Assembly: GCF_002088935.1 (NCBI RefSeq) | Contig: NZ_NCSS01000006.1 | Span: forward strand, 558,001-622,000 | Direction: 5' to 3' | Length of the DNA stretch: 64,000 nucleotides | From: Henriciella litoralis | Lineage (GTDB): Bacteria; Pseudomonadota; Alphaproteobacteria; Caulobacterales; Hyphomonadaceae | Shown: positions 27,680 through 36,182 of the stretch, one piece after another | Layout of the letters: every line of letters begins with the position of its first letter | Numbering within the stretch: the first letter of the stretch is position 1 | Made by a program: the position numbers and the translations under genes | The notes under the pieces: model-generated | Told to the model about the DNA's origin: nothing | Seen by the model: only the letters and a program-made list of their open reading frames with translations | Databases searched by the model: none

Positions 27680-28642
27680 CTAGCGTGCCATGCGGGCGAT
27701 ACGCTGTACTTCTTCTTCTACTTTGCGCTCAACGATGCCCGGCAGGTTGGCGTCGAGCCATTCCTTGATCATCGGGCGGAGCAATTCGCGCATCAGGCCG
27801 TCCAGCGTATTCGGGTCAGCGCTGGCTTCCGGTGTTGCCGCGGGTTTCTTCAGCATCAGCTTGCCGAGCGCGCTGGCGGCGACGCCTGCAATCTTTTCGT
27901 CAGTCAGGGCATCGTCATTGGATGCCGTGTTTTCGGTGGTTCCGCGAAGCATATCCGTCTCGGCTTTTTCTGGTTCGGGCGCAGGCTCAGGTGCTGGCTC
28001 TTCAGTCATTGCCATCATAGCAGGCTCTGGCTCTGTCGTCTCTTCAAAAACCTGCGCTGGCACAGTTTCTGGCGCGACCAGTTCTTCCGGCTCTTCGAAA
28101 TCATCAACGACATATTCATCAGCTGAAGCGGTTTCGACGCCTGTGTCCTTGTCCCATTCAGGTGAAATAGCATCGAGCGCCTGCTCAACGCTGGATTTTT
28201 CGGCGGTCGGCTCATCCTTGTCGAGGTCGACGGCATCGAAGTCGAAATCTTCAAGCTCATCATCGTCGGCGACGGCAAAGTTTTCAGCGGACGTGGTGGC
28301 AGGCTCTGAGGACTGCGGCTCTCCAAGGCTCTCGAACATGTCCTCGTCCGCCTCTGTCTCAGCGGTCGTTTCCGGCATGTCATCATCATTGGACAGGAAA
28401 TCGAACTCGTCGCCCGTCGTCTTCAGACTTTCAGAGTGGACCGGCTCAGCGCTCTCCATGACATCGCTCAGCGAAAGGTCATCGAAGTCGTCATCGTCGG
28501 AGACACTGACGTCAACCGATGACGCGTCCTTGGGGGGCGCGGCGCTGGAGGGCTGCGAGGTATCACCATCATCGGCGATGATCTTGCGAATGGAAGCGAG
28601 AATTTCCTCCATTGTCGGTTCAGATTGCGCTTTATCGGCCAT
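27680..28642 (-). CDS. popZ: Polar organising protein PopZ (DUF2497)
   Basis: PopZ forms a condensate at cell poles that anchors the chromosome origin through ParB and recruits cell-cycle regulators in Caulobacter. The N-terminal helix TMEEILASIRKIIADDGD (residues ~10-27) is the partner-binding region. A long acidic, Pro/Glu/Asp-rich disordered linker follows (~30-230). The C-terminal oligomerisation helices are LMRELLRPMIKEWLDANLPG and VERKVEEEVQRIARMAR. Its 320 residues exceed the 177 of Caulobacter PopZ, the excess being in the linker. The neighbours tolC and valS are those found beside popZ in relatives. Confidence 0.9.
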   Translation of the reverse strand: MADKAQSEPTMEEILASIRKIIADDGDTSQPSSAAPPKDASSVDVSVSDDDDFDDLSLSDVMESAEPVHSESLKTTGDEFDFLSNDDDMPETTAETEADEDMFESLGEPQSSEPATTSAENFAVADDDELEDFDFDAVDLDKDEPTAEKSSVEQALDAISPEWDKDTGVETASADEYVVDDFEEPEELVAPETVPAQVFEETTEPEPAMMAMTEEPAPEPAPEPEKAETDMLRGTTENTASNDDALTDEKIAGVAASALGKLMLKKPAATPEASADPNTLDGLMRELLRPMIKEWLDANLPGIVERKVEEEVQRIARMAR

Positions 28643-28694
28643 TCCCAGCTCCCGAGAGGTAAATTATCAGCCGCTTCCGGCTACACGGCGTCGG

Positions 28695-28709
28695 TTAATA
28701 GGGTGTTAT
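28695..28709. promoter_or_regulatory. CtrA-like half-site pair upstream of popZ
   Basis: TTAA-N7-TTAT occurs 53 nt before the popZ start; the CtrA consensus is TTAA-N7-TTAA, so there is one mismatch. The position suits cell-cycle control of popZ, but a site this short may arise by chance. Confidence 0.25.
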
Positions 28710-28746
28710 GACGGATTCGGCGGAAGAATGCACTTCCTCCGGTAAT

Positions 28747-30039
28747 TTACCGCATCCCCATCCCCAACCGGTCTGGCGTCAGCTGTCCCATCGCCGCCAG
28801 CAGTTGGTGAGCAGCAACATAGCGGTCCCGCCGGGATGTGGCCAGAGCCAACCGGGCCTCGAGCAATTGTTGCTCCTGATCGAGCACATCGAGCGTCGTA
28901 CGCGTGCCAACCGAAAGCTCTTCGCGCGCGCCTTCGAAAGCGAGTTCAGCGGCCTCGACCTGACGCTCGGATGCGGACACTGATTGCGTCGCCGCTTCAA
29001 GGCCATACCAGGCGCGGGCGACATTGGTGCGCACGATGCGGCGGTTGAGATCAATCTGCGAGCGCGCCTGATTTCGCGCGAGGCGCGCTTCCCTGACACG
29101 CGAAGTGTTCAGCCCGCCAGTAAACAGAGGCACGCGGGCCTCCGCCCCAGCGACGACGCTCGTGTCGCGGAAGCCGTCGACATGGTATTCCTGGATGCCG
29201 GCCTGGCCGATCAGTGAGACTTCCGGCTTGAGCGCGCCTTCAGCAAGGGCAACGCCTTCCCGTGCGGCCGATTCAGCCTGTAATGCTGCTTCGATGTCCG
29301 GATTGCCCGACAGAGCGACTTCAAGCGCGTCGTCAAAGCTGGCTGGCACATCCGGCAGAGGCGGCACGGGGGCGAGATCTCCGGCTTCCAGGCCGGTGAT
29401 GAGCGCGTAGATGGCGAGGCTGGCTTCAAGCTGGGCCTGAGCGGCGGCGAGCTGCGCGGTGCCGCCTTCGAGGCGTGCGCGCGCCAATGCAACGTCTGTG
29501 CGGGTGATGTCACCGACTTCGAAACGGTCTGATGCGGCTGTGAACTGGCCTTCGAGCAGGCCGATGCTGTTCTTGCGGATATCGATGACCTGCCGGTCGC
29601 GCAGAATGTCGACATAGGCGGTGACCGTGTCGAGCAGCAGTCCCTGTCCTGCACTGTCGAGCTGGGCTTCAGCGACGCGAGACCCGGCCTCGGCCTGTCG
29701 GATGCCAGCATTCAGGCGGCCGCCGGTATAGACAGGCAGCCGCGCCTCGATCTGCGCAGACGCGACCGGGCGATCTCCGAGATTGAACGCAATCGGGCGA
29801 TTGGAATCGATTGATTCGTATTGGTATCCGCCGAAGAGATTGACCGTTGGCCGTCGCTGGGCGCGGGCCTGCTCAATACGTTCATCGGCAATGTCCAGCT
29901 CATCGCGTCTGGCTTCAAGGGATGGGTTATTGAGCCACGCCGCCGTCAAAGCATCCTGCAAGGTTTCAGCATGGCTGGCCTCGGGTGCCAGAAGCATGCC
30001 TGCCAAGATGAACCCTGTCACTATCGCCGTCTTGCGCAT
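28747..30039 (-). CDS. tolC: TolC family outer membrane efflux protein
   Basis: TolC-type proteins form the outer-membrane channel of efflux pumps and type I secretion systems. The 430-residue chain has a signal peptide (ending EASHAET) and two homologous halves of the trimeric barrel/coiled-coil fold. Typical segments are LEARRDELDIADERIEQARAQ and VEAAELAFEGAREELSVGTRTTLDVLDQEQQLLEA; the latter is the standard TolC signature near the end. No inner-membrane pump or adaptor gene is adjacent. A perfect palindrome in its promoter region suggests repression by a TetR-type regulator. Confidence 0.92.
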   Translation of the reverse strand: MRKTAIVTGFILAGMLLAPEASHAETLQDALTAAWLNNPSLEARRDELDIADERIEQARAQRRPTVNLFGGYQYESIDSNRPIAFNLGDRPVASAQIEARLPVYTGGRLNAGIRQAEAGSRVAEAQLDSAGQGLLLDTVTAYVDILRDRQVIDIRKNSIGLLEGQFTAASDRFEVGDITRTDVALARARLEGGTAQLAAAQAQLEASLAIYALITGLEAGDLAPVPPLPDVPASFDDALEVALSGNPDIEAALQAESAAREGVALAEGALKPEVSLIGQAGIQEYHVDGFRDTSVVAGAEARVPLFTGGLNTSRVREARLARNQARSQIDLNRRIVRTNVARAWYGLEAATQSVSASERQVEAAELAFEGAREELSVGTRTTLDVLDQEQQLLEARLALATSRRDRYVAAHQLLAAMGQLTPDRLGMGMR

Positions 30040-30087
30040 TCAGTCCGGCCCTCCCCGTTTTTTACAGCGTATAATGTAAAACGGGAA

Positions 30088-30106
30088 AAGTGAACAGTGT
30101 TCACTT
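30088..30106. promoter_or_regulatory. Perfect palindrome, candidate TetR-type operator for tolC
   Basis: AAGTGAACA-G-TGTTCACTT is a perfect inverted repeat with 9-bp arms and one central base, 49 nt upstream of the tolC start. The GTGAACA/TGTTCAC form is common among TetR-family operators. AT-rich sequence that could serve as a -10 (TACATTATAC on the minus strand) lies about 10-15 nt downstream, so a bound repressor would block the promoter. No TetR gene is in the window. Confidence 0.55.
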
Positions 30107-30264
30107 CTTGATGGATGTTCGCTTAATGGCCGTTCGATGCATCGGCTCAACTGCTGAGCCCCTGACGGGCAGCAGCAGGTATTGCCGAGCTTCGCCGACA
30201 ACGCACTTTTTCGAAGATCAGAACAATTTCGCGGGGTAACGCGAGAAGAGTCGCCGTGATAGGC

Positions 30265-30918
30265 CTAGAAAACGAAGCTTTTCGCTTTTTCGAAACCTGC
30301 AAGACGCGGCGGCGAGCAATCGAAAGCGTCGCGTGACGAGACATTGTCCCCGGCGCGCGTCCAGATGCGGGCGCGGCCGACATCCCGGCCAATCGGAACA
30401 GCGGCGCCGAGGCGGCCGCCTTCAGCCAGCTGTGAGAACCATGCTTCCGGTGCCTGCTCAATCATGCCTGTCACCAGGATGATGTCGAAGGGCCCCTGGT
30501 CGGCGAGCCCTTCGCGAAGATCGCCTTGAACAGCAACGGCGCGGTCAAGATTGAGAGAGGCCAGACGACCTGTCAGCTCATCTACAACGTCCTCATCGTC
30601 TTCCAGCGCAATGACCGTTTCGACGATTCGCGACAGAACCGCTGTTTCGTATCCAGCGCCGGCGCCGATCACCAGCGCGATATCTGTCGATTGCGGCGAG
30701 AGCGCCTTGATCATCTTGCCAATGTCGCGCGGCTTCCACATGGCGCGGCCATCACTCGTCTGAATTTCATATTCAGCATAGGCGATGGATTGTTCGCTCT
30801 TTGGAACGAACGCTTCACGCGGGGTGTGCAGGAAAGCGGACACGATATCGGGATTCGTCACGTCACTCGGACGTATCTGGGAATCCACCATGATCTGGCG
30901 CATCTTCGCAAAATCCAT
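30265..30918 (-). CDS. pcm: Protein-L-isoaspartate O-methyltransferase family protein
   Basis: The 217-residue methyltransferase has the SAM-binding segment ALVIGAGAGYETAVLSRIVE (~75-94), in the place of the PCMT motif (usually GTGSGY). The opening is MDFAKMRQIMVDSQIRPSDV. Relatives lie directly upstream of tolC in Caulobacterales. The shorter C-terminus means true repair activity on isoaspartyl residues is not certain. The start is ATG 30918; a frame extending to 31032 adds unconserved residues. The 225 nt between it and tolC hold the palindrome but no gene. Confidence 0.75.
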   Translation of the reverse strand: MDFAKMRQIMVDSQIRPSDVTNPDIVSAFLHTPREAFVPKSEQSIAYAEYEIQTSDGRAMWKPRDIGKMIKALSPQSTDIALVIGAGAGYETAVLSRIVETVIALEDDEDVVDELTGRLASLNLDRAVAVQGDLREGLADQGPFDIILVTGMIEQAPEAWFSQLAEGGRLGAAVPIGRDVGRARIWTRAGDNVSSRDAFDCSPPRLAGFEKAKSFVF

Positions 30919-31022
30919 GGGTGCAACCCTTTCCAGCTCGCTCAATTCTCGTTCGGACCGCCATAACTTAGCCCGTGAAGGCATGCAATGCGGCCAGATG
31001 TGCGAAAGTCGGCTTTCTTTGA

Positions 31023-31051
31023 TTGCAAGCACAGAAACTCGCTGCTATCTG
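31023..31051 (+). promoter_or_regulatory. Candidate promoter of tRNA-Cys
   Basis: TTGCAA at 31023-31028 and TATCTG at 31046-31051 are separated by 17 nt. The -10 ends 18 nt before the first base of tRNA-Cys, a fitting distance for a short leader. Confidence 0.5.
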
Positions 31052-31069
31052 AACGCCCTCACTCGTGAC

Positions 31070-31143
31070 GGCCCTGTGGCGGAGTGGTGACGCAGCGGAT
31101 TGCAAATCCGTGTACCCCGGTTCGATTCCGGGCGGGGCCTCCA
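31070..31143 (+). tRNA. tRNA-Cys (anticodon GCA)
   Basis: The 74-nt cloverleaf begins GGCCCTG and pairs with CGGGGCC at the 3' side. The anticodon stem-loop reads GGATT-GCA-AATCC, the T arm has GGTTCGATTCC, and CCA is encoded. It decodes UGC/UGU. It lies alone between pcm and the convergent folE. Confidence 0.95.
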
Positions 31144-31173
31144 AGTGCAAACACCCACATGACAATTGCCGGA

Positions 31174-31875
31174 TCAGCTGTCGCGCAAGCGGATCAGCGT
31201 CAGGAATTCACGTCGCAGCGACGCGTTTTCCAGAAACTCGCCGCGCATGACGCTGTTGATCATCTTGGTGTCGCCATCCTTCACGCCGCGCCACTGCATG
31301 CAGAAGTGATCGGCTTCCATCACCACTGCGATCCCGTCTGGCTTGATCATGTTTTCGAGCCTGTCAGCGAGCTGCACGATCGCCTCTTCCTGAATTTGCG
31401 GACGCGACATGATCCAGTTCGTCAGACGCGTGTATTTTGACAGACCGATCAGGTTCGATGTCGAACTCGGCAGAAGTCCAAGCCAGACGCGGCCCATGAT
31501 CGGGCATAGATGGTGGCTGCAGGCGCTGCGCACCGTGATCGGGCCCACGATCATCAGCTCGTTGAGTTTTTTGTCGTTCGGAAATTCGGTGATCTCAGGC
31601 TGCTTCTGGTAGCGACCAGCAAAGATCTCATTGAGATACATCTTGGCGACCCGCCGCGCTGTCTCACGCGAATTGTGATCATTGCGCCAGTCTATGACGA
31701 GACTGTCGAGCAGCTTCTCAACCGCCGACTGGGCCTCTTCGTTCAGCGCTTCCATATCGCCCGGCTCAAGCATGTCCGCGATATTGTCATTGGCGAAGTA
31801 ACGCCGTCCGGCCTTTTCCAGCCGGTCTCGCACCATCTTCGATGCCGCCCCGTCGCCTTTGCGATCCTTATCCAT
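31174..31875 (-). CDS. folE: GTP cyclohydrolase I
   Basis: FolE converts GTP to dihydroneopterin triphosphate, the first step of folate synthesis. The zinc-binding and catalytic segment ITVRSACSHHLCPIMGRVW (residues ~118-136) contains the Cys and His ligands, and HFCMQWRGVKD near 190 supplies the third ligand and the active site. The length of 233 residues includes a short N-terminal extension. Its 3' end faces tRNA-Cys. The 210 nt upstream are shared divergently with the acyl-CoA dehydrogenase operon. Confidence 0.94.
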   Translation of the reverse strand: MDKDRKGDGAASKMVRDRLEKAGRRYFANDNIADMLEPGDMEALNEEAQSAVEKLLDSLVIDWRNDHNSRETARRVAKMYLNEIFAGRYQKQPEITEFPNDKKLNELMIVGPITVRSACSHHLCPIMGRVWLGLLPSSTSNLIGLSKYTRLTNWIMSRPQIQEEAIVQLADRLENMIKPDGIAVVMEADHFCMQWRGVKDGDTKMINSVMRGEFLENASLRREFLTLIRLRDS

Positions 31876-32027
31876 GAACCATCCCTCCAGATGCTGGCCG
31901 CACCTTCACTGCGCAGCAGACGAGAGAGGAGATGATCGCTCCGGGAAGGATTTCCAGTCTAAACCGCGCAGCGACTGCGTAACGTGGCGGCATGATTGAC
32001 GGACGCTTCTCGATGTTTCTTCCAGTA

Positions 32028-32048
32028 CAGTCTGGGACAAACAGACTG
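32028..32048. promoter_or_regulatory. Inverted repeat upstream of acyl-CoA dehydrogenase operon
   Basis: CAGTCTG and CAGACTG are perfect 7-bp arms separated by 7 nt, ending 37 nt before the ATG of the first dehydrogenase. The geometry fits a dimeric repressor site (TetR or GntR type) for a lipid-catabolic operon. No regulator is adjacent. Confidence 0.4.
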
Positions 32049-32085
32049 CGCACAGACGCGCAGCAACATGTGAAAGTGGAGGACC

Positions 32086-33207
32086 ATGAATCTCGATTTT
32101 TCGGAAGAACAGAAGCAGCTCAAGGAACAGGTTGGACGTTTCCTGGCCGAGAACTGCCCTCCGGCAGCCGTGCGCGCCGTCCTTGAAGGCGAGCAGCATC
32201 ACGATGCGAAGCTTTACAAAGGGATCGCAGATCTAGGCCTTCTCGGCGCAGCCATCCCTGAAGAATATGGCGGCGTTGGTCTTGGACAGCTGGAGCTTTG
32301 CGTGATCGCAGAAGAGCTCGGCCGGGTGATCGCGCCCGTGCCTGTTGCCTCAACCGTCTATCTTGGCGCTGAATGCCTGCTCCATGCAGGGACCGAAGAT
32401 CAGAAATCAACCTGGCTTCCGAAGATTGCCGCTGGCGAGGCGATTGGCTGCTGGGCCATCAATGAAGGTAGTGGCCGGATGCGGCCGGAGAAGGTCACTG
32501 CAAGCTTTGAGAACGGCAAGCTGAACGGCACAAAGTCACCCGTCGCTGATGGCGCCATCGCGGACTTCGCCATCGTGCTCGCCAAGGAAGGTAGCGGCGT
32601 CTCGCTCTGCCTCGTAGACCTTTCGGGCGATGGCGTTGAGCGCGAAAACCTCGAGTCGATTGATCCGACGCGTAGCCAGACAAAGCTGACCTTCAATGGC
32701 GCATCCGCCACCCGCATCGGGGATGCCGGAGATGGCTGGCACATCGCAACGCAAGTCATGGACAAGGCGGCGATCCTAATCGGGTTCGAGCAGCTCGGCG
32801 GCGCAGACCGCGCGCTTGAAATGGGCCGTGACTATGCACTTGAGCGGATGGCGTTTGGCCGCCAGATCGGCTCGTTCCAGGCGATCAAGCACATGCTGTC
32901 GGATATGTACGTGTCAGCGACGTTGGCCCGCTCCAATTGCTATTATGGGGCATGGGCCCTTGCCTCGAGCGCAGCTGAGCTACCGCTGGCCGCGGCCACA
33001 GCGCGTGTGTCGGCAACGACCGCGTTCCAGCACTGCGCCAAGAACAACATTCAGGTTCATGGCGGCATGGGCTTCACCTGGGCCTTTGACTGCCACCTCT
33101 ACTATCGCCGCTCCAACGCGCTGGCGCTGATGATCGGCTCGCTTTCGACATGGGAAAGCCTGCTGATTGAACGCATGAGCACCGGAAACGTCGAAGCAGC
33201 CGCCTGA
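32086..33207 (+). CDS. Acyl-CoA dehydrogenase, smaller subunit type
   Basis: The 373-residue flavoprotein opens MNLDFSEEQKQLKEQVGRFL and has LGLLGAAIPEEYGGVGLG (~48-65). Its C-terminal fold includes YALERMAFGRQIGSFQAIKH and IQVHGGMGFTWAFDCHLYYRR. Members with this short form commonly pair with a second dehydrogenase, here the next gene 17 nt downstream, to make a heterotetramer, as known for FadE-type steroid side-chain enzymes of actinobacteria. The residue after GFTW is Ala where the paralogue at 62805 has Glu. Substrate unknown. GGAGG precedes the ATG. Confidence 0.9.
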   Translation: MNLDFSEEQKQLKEQVGRFLAENCPPAAVRAVLEGEQHHDAKLYKGIADLGLLGAAIPEEYGGVGLGQLELCVIAEELGRVIAPVPVASTVYLGAECLLHAGTEDQKSTWLPKIAAGEAIGCWAINEGSGRMRPEKVTASFENGKLNGTKSPVADGAIADFAIVLAKEGSGVSLCLVDLSGDGVERENLESIDPTRSQTKLTFNGASATRIGDAGDGWHIATQVMDKAAILIGFEQLGGADRALEMGRDYALERMAFGRQIGSFQAIKHMLSDMYVSATLARSNCYYGAWALASSAAELPLAAATARVSATTAFQHCAKNNIQVHGGMGFTWAFDCHLYYRRSNALALMIGSLSTWESLLIERMSTGNVEAAA

Positions 33208-33224
33208 TCGCGAGGAAAAAGACA

Positions 33225-34484
33225 ATGGATTTCAAGGACACACCCGAAGAAGCTAAATTCCGCAAAGAGGTCCGCAGCTGGATTGATGCGAATGCCCCGA
33301 AACATCTGGAAGCTGAGCTGAAGCGAGCGAGCTTTGGCTCAAGCGGCCTCACCAGCGAAGACCCGATCGAGGCCGGTAAAGCCTGGCAGAAGAAGAAGGC
33401 CGAGGCCGGATGGGCCTGCCTGCACTGGCCAAAGGAATATGGCGGCGGCGCCCGTACGGCGATGGAGCGCGTGATCTGGAGCCAGGAAGAAGGCCCTTAT
33501 GCGGTTCTCTCCAGCCCGTTCACCATCGGCCATGGCATGTGCGGCCCGACCGTCATGGAATGGGCCAGTGAAGAACAGAAAGAAGAGCTTCTGCCGCCAC
33601 TCGCAAGCGGCGAGGAAATCTGGTGCCAGCTCTTCTCAGAGCCCGCCAGCGGCTCTGACCTCGCAGGACTTCGCACCCGCGCGGTGAAAGCTGATGATGG
33701 TTCGGGCGACTGGATCATCAATGGCCAGAAGATCTGGACCAGCGGCGCGCAGAACTCCGACTGGGGGCTGCTGATCACACGGACTGACCCTGATGTGCCC
33801 AAGCACAAGGGCCTCACCATGTTCTTCCTCTCGATGAAGACGCCGGGCGTGAAGGTCGTGCCGATCAAGCAGGCGAATGGCGCGTCGGGCTTCAATGAAG
33901 TCTATTTCGACGATGTGCGCATTCCCGATGCCCAGCGCCTCGGCGCTGTTGGTGAAGGCTGGCGAGTGTCGCTGACAACGCTGATGAATGAGCGCCTGTC
34001 GATTGGCTCTGGCATGTCGACCGGCTTTCCTGAGCTCTTCAAGTTCTGCATGGATGCTGAAGTTGATGGCGAGCCTGCAACGGCCGATTCGGGCGTGCGC
34101 TCAAAACTGGCGCAGTTTGCGGTGAAGCAGAGCGGCCTGAAATATACGGGCATGCGTGCAATTTCTGCCCTCTCCAAGGGCGAGACACCGGGACCGGAAA
34201 ACTCCATCGGTAAGCTGGTGGCTGGCGCAACCATGCAGGAGCTGTCCATGTTCGCGCTGGACCTGCAAGGCGAGGCTGGCGTCCTCTGGAATGAGGACAG
34301 CCCGCAGAATGGACGCTTTCAGGCGATGCTGATGCGGTCACCTGCAACGCGCATCGAGGGCGGGTCTGACGAAATCCTGCGCAACATTATCGGCGAGCGC
34401 GTGCTCGGCCTGCCGGGCGACATTCGCGTCGACAAGGATGTGCCTTTCAAAGATATACCCGCCAGCGGAAAGGGACGCTCATGA
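33225..34484 (+). CDS. Acyl-CoA dehydrogenase, larger subunit type
   Basis: The 419-residue protein contains the FAD/acyl-CoA motifs WCQLFSEPASGSDLAGL and IINGQKIWTSGAQNSDWGLLITRTD, the middle-domain FNEVYFDDVRIPD, and the C-terminal RIEGGSDEILRNIIGERVLGLP. It follows the partner dehydrogenase and overlaps the SDR gene by 4 nt. It is clearly paralogous to the protein at 61590-62792. The RIEGG sequence keeps a Glu at the position of the catalytic base of classical acyl-CoA dehydrogenases, where the paralogue has Ala. Confidence 0.9.
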   Translation: MDFKDTPEEAKFRKEVRSWIDANAPKHLEAELKRASFGSSGLTSEDPIEAGKAWQKKKAEAGWACLHWPKEYGGGARTAMERVIWSQEEGPYAVLSSPFTIGHGMCGPTVMEWASEEQKEELLPPLASGEEIWCQLFSEPASGSDLAGLRTRAVKADDGSGDWIINGQKIWTSGAQNSDWGLLITRTDPDVPKHKGLTMFFLSMKTPGVKVVPIKQANGASGFNEVYFDDVRIPDAQRLGAVGEGWRVSLTTLMNERLSIGSGMSTGFPELFKFCMDAEVDGEPATADSGVRSKLAQFAVKQSGLKYTGMRAISALSKGETPGPENSIGKLVAGATMQELSMFALDLQGEAGVLWNEDSPQNGRFQAMLMRSPATRIEGGSDEILRNIIGERVLGLPGDIRVDKDVPFKDIPASGKGRS

Positions 34485-35254
34485 GCTACGATCTACCAAA
34501 CAATTCAACCGACCTCTCAGGACAGGTGGCCCTCGTCACCGGTGCCTCGTCGGGGCTTGGGCTTCGATTCGCCAAGGTTCTGGCGAGCCAGGGCGCGAAA
34601 GTGGCGCTGGCGGCCCGCCGGGTGGAGCGCCTTGAGGCGCTGGCGCAGGAAATCAGGGATGCTGGTGGTGAGGCTGTCGCGGTGGCGATGGACGCCACGG
34701 ATGCAGACCAGATGATCGATGCGGTCGCCAAGGCCGAAGAGGCACTGGGTCTTGTGACCATCCTCGTCAACAATGCCGGCATTCCAGACGCGCAGCGCGC
34801 GCACAAGATGAAGATCGAGCTGATCGACCGCGTGCTGGATATCAATGTCCGCGCACCTTTTGTACTGAGCTGTGAAGTGGCGCGGCGTTTGATTGCCGCC
34901 GGAAAGCCGGGGCGGATCGTCAATATCGCATCGTCTTCGGCCTATAGCTATAATGGCGAAGGCGCAGCGCTCTATTCTGTGTCGAAGGCGGCCGTGGTGC
35001 GAATCACCGAGACGCTGGCTGTCGAGTGGTCGCGCTACAACATCAATGTGAATGCGATTGCGCCCGGCGCCTTCGAATCGGAGATGATGGACGGCATGCT
35101 GAGCCGAATGGGAGACATCAGCCAGCATTTCCCACGCAAACGGCTCGGAAATCCTGCGCAGCTTGATTCGACCCTGCTCTATCTTGTCGGCCCCGCCTCG
35201 GATGCAGTGACAGGGACAAGCGTGCGCGTAGATGATGGACAAAGCGGCCGCTAA
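34481..35254 (+). CDS. SDR family oxidoreductase
   Basis: This classical short-chain dehydrogenase of 257 residues has the NAD(P) motif TGASSGLG (~20-27), NNAG (~100), the catalytic Ser in IASSSAYSYNGEGAALYSVSK with YxxxK, and NAIAPGAFESEM after it. In a beta-oxidation operon it probably acts as a 3-hydroxyacyl-CoA or hydroxysteroid dehydrogenase. It is translationally coupled to the upstream dehydrogenase (ATGA) and lies 16 nt before the hydratase gene. Confidence 0.9.
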   Translation: MSYDLPNNSTDLSGQVALVTGASSGLGLRFAKVLASQGAKVALAARRVERLEALAQEIRDAGGEAVAVAMDATDADQMIDAVAKAEEALGLVTILVNNAGIPDAQRAHKMKIELIDRVLDINVRAPFVLSCEVARRLIAAGKPGRIVNIASSSAYSYNGEGAALYSVSKAAVVRITETLAVEWSRYNINVNAIAPGAFESEMMDGMLSRMGDISQHFPRKRLGNPAQLDSTLLYLVGPASDAVTGTSVRVDDGQSGR

Positions 35255-35270
35255 GCCAAAAGGAAGCAAT

Positions 35271-36074
35271 ATGTACAACTATGAAGACATCAAGATTGAG
35301 GTCGATGGCGGGGTTCACTGGCTGACGCTGAACCGGCCGGACGCGCTGAATGCCATCAGCACGCGGATGGTCGGCGAGCTGGCTGACTATTTCGGCGGAC
35401 TCTACCATGACCGCAGCTGCCGGATCGTTGTGATGAAAGGCGAAGGCCGTGCCTTCTGTGCGGGCCTCGATATCAAGGGCCACAGCTCAGATGGGCCTGA
35501 GGAGGTACCGTTTGGCGGCGGATTCGGCTTTCAGGGCTATCTGGCGGACGTCTATATCAAGATGCGCCGCTGTCCTCAGCCGATCATTTCTCTCGTGCAC
35601 GGCCCAGCCTGCGGCGGCGGATTCGCTTTTGCGCTGGCGTCGGATATCCGGATTGCTGGCGAGAGCGTGAAAATGAACGCCGCTTTCATCAAACTCGGCC
35701 TGTCATCCTGCGATATGGGCGTCAGCTATTTTCTGCCGCGCCTTGTCGGCGTTTCGGTGGCGTCTGAATTGATGCTGACCGGCCGATTCATCAAGGCAGA
35801 CCGGTCGCTCGCCGTGGGGCTTGTCTCTGAAGTGGTGCCGGACGCAGACCTGGTGAGCGCCGCGCAACCTTATATCGACGAAATGCTGGCCGCCTCCCCT
35901 ATGGGACTTCGTCTGACGAAGGAAGGTCTCAACATGGCCGTCGACGCGTCCAGCCTCGAAGCGGCGATGGCGATAGAGAATCGCAATCAGGTCCTTTCGG
36001 CCAGCACAGAGGACTTCAAGGAAGGGATGCAAGCCTTTCTGGAAAAGCGCAAACCTCAATACAAGGATGCGTGA
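35271..36074 (+). CDS. Enoyl-CoA hydratase/isomerase family protein
   Basis: The 267-residue crotonase-fold protein has the oxyanion-hole segments GEGRAFCAGLDIKGH (~60) and VHGPACGGGFAFALASDIRIAG (~115-135), followed by FIKLGLSSCDMGVSYFLPRLVG. The start is ATG 35271, with AAGGAAG upstream; an earlier in-frame ATG at 35232 lies inside the SDR gene. It completes a plausible beta-oxidation unit with the two dehydrogenases and the SDR. A thiolase is missing from the operon. Confidence 0.9.
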   Translation: MYNYEDIKIEVDGGVHWLTLNRPDALNAISTRMVGELADYFGGLYHDRSCRIVVMKGEGRAFCAGLDIKGHSSDGPEEVPFGGGFGFQGYLADVYIKMRRCPQPIISLVHGPACGGGFAFALASDIRIAGESVKMNAAFIKLGLSSCDMGVSYFLPRLVGVSVASELMLTGRFIKADRSLAVGLVSEVVPDADLVSAAQPYIDEMLAASPMGLRLTKEGLNMAVDASSLEAAMAIENRNQVLSASTEDFKEGMQAFLEKRKPQYKDA

Positions 36075-36182
36075 ACCCTTTGAGATATCAGCGGAAAAGG
36101 TTTCCAGCGCAGCAATTCTTGTAAACGCGGAGTGATTTTCTGTTAATTCGTTTACGCCGCATTAACCAATCCAGACGATATG

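Noticed and set aside
27690..28745. Ser-rich 351-codon frame antisense to popZ
   Set aside because: The serine runs are the mirror of the Asp/Glu codons of the PopZ acidic linker.
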